A DNA stretch of 7,246 nt from JBGTLW01 sp041743835 (lineage in GTDB: Bacteria > Planctomycetota > Phycisphaerae > Phycisphaerales > Phycisphaeraceae): the NCBI GenBank assembly GCA_041743835.1, contig JBGTLW010000141.1, positions 1 through 7,246 of the forward strand, read 5' to 3'. The position numbers and the translations under genes are program-made. Below, in pieces: positions 1-4,807 of this stretch (its first letter is position 1; every line of letters begins with the position of its first letter). Below the pieces are notes generated by a model that saw only the letters and a program-made list of their open reading frames with translations, ran no database searches and was not told the DNA's origin.

Positions 1-89
1 TGGCTTCCATCCTCGGACCGTGCGTAGTTTTCTGTCAACCCGCTCGCTGGACTTGAAGCAGCGGCTAAGGCAAAATATCAACATCAGGC

Positions 90-137
90 GGGGCCAATTT
101 AGATGAGCGAAGTGGGGCCACGCCGGATGAGCGAACA
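90..137. repeat. Tandem imperfect 24-bp direct repeats, possible IS terminus
   Basis: Two adjacent copies of a 24-bp unit are visible, 90-113 and 114-137. Both start with GGGGCCA and carry GATGAGCGAA at the same offset. They end three bases before the start codon of the next gene. Repeated short units of this flavour are known at the ends of some IS21-family elements, so this could be the end of an insertion sequence lying mostly to the left of the window. No transposase is visible. A frame is open from the left edge to a TGA at about 104-106, but the peptide is not recognisable. Confidence 0.45.
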
Positions 138-140
138 CAG

Positions 141-944
141 ATGAGTTTCCAGCAGATACTTGATTCACTGCCAATCGGTGGCATCTTTGTAGCGTTTGCC
201 ATCTTCGCGCTGACCGTTATCGAGGTTGGGTACCGCTATGGGTATTGGTGGCAGGAGCGCACGCAAGACGAGAAGGAGGGCCCCACGAGCATGATCGTGG
301 GCTCGCTCCTTGCCCTTATGGCGTTCCTGCTCGCGGTCGCGATGGGGATGGCATCCGATCGCTTCGACACGCGCCGCGGGCTCGTGCTGGCCGAGGCGAA
401 TTCCATAGGTACCACCTACCTCAGGGCCGGCTACCTGCCAGAGCCGGCCTCGCGCGAGATCCGGGATCTGCTCCGCGAGTACGTTCCCCTGCGCATCGCG
501 ACCAACGATCTGGCAGATGTCCGAGTGAGAATAGCTCGATCGGTCGAGCTCCAAGAGAAGCTCTGGTCAATCGCGGAGGAGTTGGCCCGCGCCACACCCG
601 AATCTGACGTCCTGGCATTGTTCATTGACTCATTGAACGAGACGATCGACCTAAACGAGACGCGGGTCACGGCGGGCATCTACGCACGCGTACCCGAAAC
701 GATCATCCTCATGCTCTTCTGCGGCTCGATGCTGACGCTGGGGATGGTGGGCTACAACGCGGGGTTGACCCAGCGGCGCAGCCCTCTCACTGCCATCGCG
801 CTGATCGCTCTCCTTGGTGCGGTGATCACCCTCGTAGTTGACCTCGATCGACCGCGCGACGGATTCCTCAAAGTGGACCAACAGCCGCTCATCGACCTGC
901 AGGAGCAGGTCGGTGCAAGTCCGCCAGCGAATCAACCTAAGTAG
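141..944 (+). CDS. Four-helix membrane protein, DUF4239/bestrophin-like
   Basis: The 267-residue protein has hydrophobic segments at about residues 12-31, 51-71, 184-206 and 215-234, giving two N-terminal and two C-terminal membrane helices around a charged, helical domain at about 72-183. That domain contains the stretch SIGTTYLRAGYLPEP (residues 88-102). This layout matches the DUF4239 (bestrophin-like) membrane proteins, whose function is poorly known; membership is judged from layout and motif style, not from a search. The ATG at 141 was chosen because the protein is complete from there and no longer hydrophobic extension is needed. The ribosome binding site is weak and lies in the upstream direct repeats. 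The gene stands alone and ends inside a dyad resembling an integron attC site, so it may be accessory DNA. Ion-channel function should not be assumed. Confidence 0.75.
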   Translation: MSFQQILDSLPIGGIFVAFAIFALTVIEVGYRYGYWWQERTQDEKEGPTSMIVGSLLALMAFLLAVAMGMASDRFDTRRGLVLAEANSIGTTYLRAGYLPEPASREIRDLLREYVPLRIATNDLADVRVRIARSVELQEKLWSIAEELARATPESDVLALFIDSLNETIDLNETRVTAGIYARVPETIILMLFCGSMLTLGMVGYNAGLTQRRSPLTAIALIALLGAVITLVVDLDRPRDGFLKVDQQPLIDLQEQVGASPPANQPK

Positions 945-969
945 CTGGCGTGCCGCACAAGCGTTAGGC
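935..969 (+). other. Imperfect dyad resembling a short attC site
   Basis: The end of the upstream gene contains ACCTAAG (935-941), and GCGTTAGGC (961-969) follows after a GTGC/GCAC inner stem. The second box fits the attC core consensus GTTRRRY exactly and has the GC before it that real attC sites usually show. The first box matches RYYYAAC except for its last base. A stop codon lies within the dyad and a new ATG follows 8 bp after it, as in integron gene cassettes. At 35 bp it is shorter than typical attC sites, which are 57 bp or more, so this may be coincidence or a degenerate site. Confidence 0.3.
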
Positions 970-976
970 CTCACGC

Positions 977-1215
977 ATGGACGGGTGGTTTGATCTTGCT
1001 CCGTTCTTTGCCAAGCGTTTGACCCCAGCGGAACGGCTCGTCATCTTTGGGCCGTAATGCTGCTAGCAACTGGTGTCGGGATGTTATGTCATTACCTGGG
1101 ATTTACGGCCGCGCCAGGCAAGGCAACACAATTGCGTAACTACGGGCTTGGCATTCTTGGTTTTGCTATTTTTGTCTGGCTGCATCGAATGGCGGGTTGG
1201 CTGCTCGATCGATGA
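977..1215 (+). pseudogene. Small two-helix membrane protein gene with frameshift
   Basis: An ATG at 977 opens 26 codons (beginning MDGWFDLAPFFAKRL) and stops at TAA 1055-1057. The last A of that stop begins an ATG (1057) opening 52 more codons to TGA 1213-1215. A -1 shift near 1046-1051 would join both parts into one protein of about 79 residues with two hydrophobic helices, one spanning the junction (LVIF then AVMLLATGVGMLCHYLGF) and one near the C-terminus (YGLGILGFAIFVWL). The helix crossing the junction argues for one ancestral gene broken by a single-base change. Alternatively the TAATG overlap could couple two tiny proteins. The family is not recognised. It starts 8 bp after the attC-like dyad. 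Confidence 0.4.
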
Positions 1216-1472
1216 GGCATAACCATCGGCTTCAGCGGCTGTGTTTGAAGTCAAGCGGTTTGGAGTGATTTTCGGGGTGTTTTGGCATGTAGTGTGTTCC
1301 GAGTTTCGGGGGTTCCGGTTTTCTTTGTTGCGGACCAGCATATTGAGCCGGGCGGCACACCTCAGCCGCTGGCTGATGTGTGCCGCTGTGGGATCAGACT
1401 TCGGTTTCGCCGAGGTGTTGTGCCCTACCCGGCGGGAGTTGCGGCATGGTGAGAGGGGGGGGCGGTGGGCAA
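1216..1472. other. Non-coding stretch, strand-skewed and hairpin-rich
   Basis: I see no convincing gene here. Open frames on both strands run through the tRNA fragment at their right end and have no family-like content. From about 1240 to 1340 the plus strand is markedly rich in G and T and poor in C and A. Strong hairpins follow. A weak dyad after the preceding stop codon (GCATAAC at about 1217-1223 against GGTTTGGAG near 1257-1265) could be another degenerate cassette boundary, but it misses the attC consensus at several positions. Confidence 0.5.
1352..1386. repeat. Long hairpin, 16-bp arms with one mismatch
   Basis: The left arm at 1352-1367 (GCGGCACACCTCAGCC) pairs with the right arm at 1371-1386 with one mismatch around a 3-nt loop. 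A second, shorter hairpin (1397-1403 with 1409-1415, loop TTTCG) follows 10 bp later. Neither arm is followed by a T-run on either strand, so these are not standard intrinsic terminators. They lie downstream of the 3' end of the tRNA fragment when read on the minus strand. They could be part of a processed RNA, a repeat element or a recombination-related structure. Confidence 0.7.
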
Positions 1473-1514
1473 TGGCGACGACTGGACTCGAACCAGTGAC
1501 CGAGGGCTTATGAA
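1473..1514 (-). tRNA. tRNA-Met(CAT) 3' half only, attachment-site scar
   Basis: Read on the minus strand, 1514-1508 is an anticodon loop TTCATAA (anticodon CAT). It is followed by the 3' anticodon stem GCCCT, a 5-nt variable loop, a perfect T-arm (ACTGG, TTCGAGT, CCAGT), a 7-nt 3' acceptor strand CGTCGCC and discriminator A at 1473; CCA is not encoded. The expected 5' half (GGCGACG acceptor strand, D-arm, 5' anticodon stem) is absent: to the right of 1514 the sequence diverges at the anticodon loop, apart from a short AGTTGGTT match reminiscent of a D-loop. Identity ending in the anticodon loop is typical of tyrosine-integrase attachment sites in tRNA genes. It should not be counted as a working tRNA. 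Confidence 0.8.
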
Positions 1515-1631
1515 CCAACTAAAATGTCCCGAGACATGCATTACAGTATGCTAAGGTGCGTCCCATTGCAAGCTATTTCGACCCGAATCACTACTTTTCC
1601 GGAATTCCGCAGGACCCTAGTAACAACGTCG
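1515..1631. other. Non-coding junction with small palindrome
   Basis: This segment separates the tRNA fragment from the end of the phosphatase remnant. Immediately beside the fragment is a short palindrome, ATGTC-CCGA-GACAT at 1524-1537. No gene is visible. If the tRNA fragment is an attachment site, this would be the end of the inserted DNA. Confidence 0.4.
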
Positions 1632-2501
1632 TTAGTCCATCTTAACTTTATCAAGCACCACCTCCCCCTCCGGCCAACGCAGCGCCGCCAAGTGCAGGGT
1701 GCCGTCGGGACCGCCGTTGCGACGCTGCGCCGCGCGGCCGCCGACGCCGAAGTCGATGCAGAGGGTGCGGTTGACGGGTTGGGTGGGGTCGGCGGGGAAC
1801 AGCGGGATGCCGGCGCTGTTCTGCGACTTGGGGTCGGTCTTGCTGTAGTGGCCGAAGACCACGAACGGCTCGTCGGTGTAGTCGTTCCACCAGGGCACGC
1901 GGGCCTCGTGGCGCAGGCGTTCGCCGGCGAAAAAGGGCTGATCGGCGCGCTGCTCCTTGCCGGAGGTGAACACGCGCACGGGGCAGCCGTTCTGCTGTGC
2001 CAAGTTGCGCTCGGTCGGGTTGGTCACTTGGGCCGCATCTAGGCGCGCTGCGATCTGTTCCCCGCCGTGCTGATAGGCGTCGAGCGCACACCGCATCCCG
2101 CGCAGGGCTTCGGCGTGCTGACCATCCCAGCAGGCGTGCGCCACACGCAGGTCGTCGCGTTCCAGGCCCAACGGCAGCGACCGTACAAAGTCCAGCGCCG
2201 CCTCGCGCTCCTCCGCGGGCAGCGGCCGTTGATCCGCGTGGGCCGGCTCGGTCGGATCGCCCTGGCCGTGGAACCAGAAGTTGTAGCTCTTGAGCTTGCT
2301 CCGCAGCAGGCTCAGCTCGTGGTTGCCCATGACGCACTGGGCCCGGCCCGCGTCGATCATCCGCCTGACCAGCCGCAGCACCACCGGGCTATCTGGTCCG
2401 CGGTCGAACAGGTCGCCGACGAACACCAGCCGGCGGCCATCGGGGTGGGCGCCGCGTTTCAGGTCGATCGGCCGATCACCGCCGGTCTTCTCGTGCGGCT
2501 G
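1632..2501 (-). pseudogene. PPP-family metallophosphoesterase, N-terminally truncated
   Basis: From 2426 leftwards the frame encodes the core of a calcineurin-like phosphatase of the PPP family (PrpA, Ap4A hydrolase and Pnkp-phosphatase type). Visible motifs, numbered from the GTG at 2426, are GDLFDRGPDSP (residues 4-14), GNHE (34-37), VAHACW with a metal-site histidine (95-100) and FGHY (191-194); the C-terminal part ends naturally at 1632. The first metal-binding motif (GDxHG), normally some 40 residues before GDLFDRG, is missing. The frame continues upstream as recognisable family sequence (HPDGRRLVFVGDL) only to a TAA at 2499-2501, beyond which the reading frame is that of a restriction helicase. 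Without the GDxHG motif it should lack one side of the two-metal centre and is probably inactive. The substrate of the ancestor cannot be told: nucleotide, RNA end or phosphoprotein. Confidence 0.8.
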
Positions 2502-3081
2502 TTACGCCACGCGCGTCTCGCCCGGATAAATCGCCTGCACCGTTGTCACCAAGACCCGCACATTTCGGCTGACCGCGAAGTCGCGCACCCGGCTCAAATC
2601 CGCCCCGTCGTACAACCGCCGAAAGTGCTCGCGCATATCCCGCAGCGACGCCAGCACCCCCTGCTTGATCGCTACGCTCGGCACGACAATCACAAACTTC
2701 GTCCACCCGTACCGCTTGTGCAGTTCCAGGATCGTCCGCAGATACACATACGTCTTGCCCGTCCCCGTCCCCGTCTCCATCGCCACCGCGAAATCCAACG
2801 CCCCGGAAGCGTTGAGGTCTGCATCCTGCCGCAACCCGTTGCGCAGTTGGACATCCTGTAGGTTCTTCAGCAGCTTATCTTTGGGCAGCCTCAGGGTGTT
2901 GGCGTACCCGCTGTCGGGCATCATCCGGGGGTCGAACATCCGGTGCTGCTGCGTATCGACGCCGACTTTCGGGGCCGTGACCGTAAACAGCGTGTGCCCC
3001 TGCTCCTGCCCGACAAACAGGTCGCACACCGCATCAATCGCGTCGCGCTGGAAGTCCAGGTTCGGCTCACTGTAGCTTCAT
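2502..3081 (-). pseudogene. res: Type III restriction Res-like helicase, N-terminal remnant
   Basis: The frame encodes the N-terminal region of the SF2 helicase of type III (Res-like) restriction enzymes. It contains FQRDAIDAV, an ATP-binding block (AVAMET followed by GTGKTYVYLRT) and KFVIVVPSVAIKQGVL, all characteristic of the family. The natural start is the ATG at 3081-3079, 8 nt after an AGGGG ribosome binding site on the minus strand, giving MKLQ. Then a TGA appears because about two bases are missing from codon 5, and the family sequence resumes as EPNLDFQRDAIDAV in another frame. A tandem GTCCCC duplication (2761-2772) inserts Gly-Thr just before the Walker A GTGKT. The coding sequence stops at about 2499-2520, before motif II (DExH) and the nuclease domain. 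Three lesions make it a clear pseudogene. A matching mod methyltransferase is not visible. Confidence 0.85.
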
Positions 3082-3254
3082 TCGTCATCCCCCTCTTGCG
3101 CCGCCGTCCCGACACCGCTGGACGCCAAGCCAAGCACTTCGACCGCAAAGACCGACAGACGCGGAACCGCCTCGTCGAGTTGCACACCCTTGCCTATCCG
3201 ATCATGCAGGAAGGCGAAGAGCGTATCCCCGTCCGCGTTCGAGAGTGTCTTCAT
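3078..3254 (-). CDS. Small hypothetical protein overlapping res start
   Basis: A 58-codon frame starts at ATG 3254-3252 (MKTLSNADGDTLFAFLHDRI) and stops at TGA 3080-3078, so its stop overlaps the ancestral res start codon as ATGA. This tight spacing suggests it was the gene translated just before res in the same operon. The peptide is acidic at its end (EGDDE), has no membrane segment and is not recognised. The frame stays open ten codons upstream of the ATG (NSLIVHGDRM), so it may be the tail of a longer, broken protein. Since res is dead, this gene may also be relict. Confidence 0.4.
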   Translation of the reverse strand: MKTLSNADGDTLFAFLHDRIGKGVQLDEAVPRLSVFAVEVLGLASSGVGTAAQEGDDE

Positions 3255-3489
3255 GCGATCCCCGTGTACGATCAGGGAGTTGCCACGTTATAAACGGCAA
3301 CACCAAGATAGATCACCATCCCGCCTCCCGCACCTGCCCGTCGTTAATCCCGCAGCGGAGTTGGATCACGCGTTAATCAACTATCACCGCCTACGGTCTG
3401 AGTCATCAATCCGCCTAGCGTTTTTCAGCGGGTTGGTAGCCAAGCATGGGGGCTTGTAGGGGGTCGGCGGTGAGGGGTGGTCCGAGTCT
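3255..3489. other. Intergenic stretch without visible gene
   Basis: Between the small hypothetical frame and the hairpin after sbtB I see only short open frames without family features. Part of it may be remnant sequence upstream of the restriction locus: a short minus-strand frame MVIYLGVAVYNVATP lies at about 3320-3273 and could join the following frame through a one-base shift, but no family is recognised. Confidence 0.4.
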
Positions 3490-3513
3490 GCCCACGGACG
3501 GGAGTCCGTGGGC
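3490..3513. terminator. Perfect 10-bp stem-loop after sbtB, possible terminator
   Basis: GCCCACGGAC (3490-3499), loop GGGA, and GTCCGTGGGC (3504-3513) form a perfect stem-loop 26 bp beyond the sbtB stop codon. It is the only strong dyad at the end of the operon. On the minus strand it is not followed by a T-run, and on the plus strand only by TTTG, so if it terminates or stabilises the operon transcript it is not a textbook intrinsic terminator. It could instead be a dispersed palindromic repeat. Confidence 0.5.
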
Positions 3514-3539
3514 TTTGTGGGAAATGGAGTTGGAGCACG

Positions 3540-3833
3540 TCAGTGCTTAAGCCATTGGGCGTCGCTGACCAGGCACATCCCGCCGTGCGTTTCGAGCAGC
3601 GGGCGCACCGCCTCGACCACCTTCATCATCTCGCCGGGTTCGCAGGCGATGAGCACGCAGCAGTTGCCCGAGATGCCCGCGGGGTCGTCGTTCCGCCGCA
3701 CGCCCCGGTCGCCCGCGCCCTGCACATCACGGAACACGGTGTAGCCCGCGACGCCCTGCGCTCGGATCGCATCGATCAGGTCGGGCGTGTGCGTCGCGTC
3801 GATCACGATTTCCATGCGCTTGATCGGTGTCAT
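3540..3833 (-). CDS. sbtB: SbtB-like PII-family regulator of bicarbonate transporter
   Basis: This 97-residue protein is a PII-like trimer-forming signalling protein of the SbtB type. A ferredoxin-like core strand opens it (MEIVIDATHTPDLIDAIRAQG, residues 7-27). An arginine-rich T-loop region follows at about 37-58 (GAGDRGVRRNDD then PAGISGN), and after the central strand comes the helix KVVEAVRPLLETHGG and a final strand CLVSDAQWLKH. In cyanobacteria SbtB binds adenine nucleotides (cAMP, AMP, ADP, ATP) and docks on the cytoplasmic face of SbtA to control bicarbonate uptake. Here it ends at residue 97 without the C-terminal CGPxGC-type redox loop known from Synechocystis SbtB, so any regulation must come from nucleotide binding. 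Its ATG overlaps the sbtA stop codon as ATGA, so the two are translated in step. It is the last gene of the operon. Confidence 0.9.
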   Translation of the reverse strand: MTPIKRMEIVIDATHTPDLIDAIRAQGVAGYTVFRDVQGAGDRGVRRNDDPAGISGNCCVLIACEPGEMMKVVEAVRPLLETHGGMCLVSDAQWLKH

Positions 3834-4807
3834 GTTGTTTTCCAGACCGCCTGGATGATGGCGTAGTAGAGCGGGATGCCGACGATGATATTGAACGGGA
3901 AGGTTACGCCCAGCGACATGGGCAGGTAGAGGCTTGGATTGGCCTGCGGGATGGACAATCGCATCGCAGCGGGCACGGCGATGTAGCTGGCGCTGCCGAC
4001 AAGCACCGCCAGCAGCAGAGCGTCGCCGGGCGACGTGCCCAGCAGCCGCGCGACACCGATGCCCAGCATCGCGTGGACCACCGCCGCGACGATGGCGAAC
4101 ACGATCAGCGTGACACCCGTGGAGCGCAGGTCGCGCAGCCGCTTGGCGGCGATCAGCCCCATGTCTAGCAGGAACAAGCACAGCACACCCTTGAACGGCG
4201 CGTGGACGAACGGCTTGACCGTATCCCACCCGTCATCCCCCGTGAGCAGTCCGATCACCAAACTGCCCAGCAGCAGGAACACGGCGCTGTTGAGCACCGA
4301 CTCCCGGCCAAGCTCCTTGAGGGACAGCCGATCGCTGGTGGATCGCTTGTCGAAGGTGCGCGCCAGCAGGATGCCGACCACGATCGCGGGCGATTCCATC
4401 AGCGCCATCGCCGCGACCATGTGCCCGCCGAAGCTGATGTCCATCGCGTTGAGGAAGCTGACCGCCGTGATGAACGTCACCGCGGACACCGAGCCATAGG
4501 TCGCGGCGATTGCGGCGGCGTCGGCGACGGGGAGCCGAATTTTCAAGATGAAAAACGACCACAGCGGGATGATTGCGGAGGTGCCCATCGCCACGAGCAG
4601 CACCAGCACCGTCTGCGAGGTGAGTGTGCTGTGGCTTAGCTCGTGCCCGCCGTGGAGCCCGATGGCGAAGAGCAGATAGAGCGAGAGGAACCGCGCGATG
4701 GACGCGGGGATCTCCAGGTCCGAGCGCAGCAGTGTCGCCATCGCCCCGAGCATGAAGAACAGGATCGGGGGAGACAGCACGTTGTCGAGGATCAGTTGCG
4801 GGTTCAT
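3830..4807 (-). CDS. sbtA: Sodium-dependent bicarbonate transporter SbtA
   Basis: The 325-residue protein is a member of the SbtA family (PF05982), Na+/HCO3- symporters of the inner membrane. It is almost wholly hydrophobic with about ten membrane segments arranged as two related halves. Family signatures are YGSVSAVTFITA (residues 104-115), MALMESPAIVVG (134-145), and in the second half GSASYIAVPAAMRLSIPQAN (271-290) and MSLGVTFPFNIIVGIPLY (297-314). The central loop between the halves (about 150-170) is short, which explains the length below the 370 or so residues of cyanobacterial SbtA. Its start codon overlaps the purK stop as ATGA and its stop overlaps the sbtB start in the same way, so no separate ribosome binding site or promoter is needed. 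Its place after purEK suggests a role in supplying bicarbonate for biosynthesis; that is an inference. Confidence 0.95.
   Translation of the reverse strand: MNPQLILDNVLSPPILFFMLGAMATLLRSDLEIPASIARFLSLYLLFAIGLHGGHELSHSTLTSQTVLVLLVAMGTSAIIPLWSFFILKIRLPVADAAAIAATYGSVSAVTFITAVSFLNAMDISFGGHMVAAMALMESPAIVVGILLARTFDKRSTSDRLSLKELGRESVLNSAVFLLLGSLVIGLLTGDDGWDTVKPFVHAPFKGVLCLFLLDMGLIAAKRLRDLRSTGVTLIVFAIVAAVVHAMLGIGVARLLGTSPGDALLLAVLVGSASYIAVPAAMRLSIPQANPSLYLPMSLGVTFPFNIIVGIPLYYAIIQAVWKTT

Noticed and set aside
1216..1472. A second attC site after the small membrane gene
   Set aside because: The candidate boxes miss the RYYYAAC and GTTRRRY consensus at several positions; too weak to list as a site.
1241..1513. 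A 90-codon plus-strand frame ending GLEPVTEGL
   Set aside because: Its end is the reverse complement of the tRNA fragment and the upstream part shows only the base skew of the region, no protein features.
1084..1518. A 144-codon minus-strand frame beginning MVHKPSVTGSSPVV
   Set aside because: Its start lies inside the tRNA-Met fragment; the TGSSPV stretch is the well-known translation of a tRNA T-arm. The rest has no family character and crosses strong hairpins.
1473..1600. Intact tRNA-Met, or a tRNA with a group I intron in the anticodon loop
   Set aside because: No matching 5' half (GGCGACG acceptor strand with D-arm) was found to the right, and the sequence beyond 1631 is protein-coding remnant, so a split tRNA is not supported within the window.
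2067..2861. A 264-codon plus-strand frame opposite the phosphatase and res remnants
   Set aside because: It is the antisense image of two recognisable families in high-GC DNA; its translation has no domain features.
4202..4639. Long frames opposite sbtA, purK and purE
   Set aside because: They are antisense shadows; the minus-strand proteins carry full family signatures.
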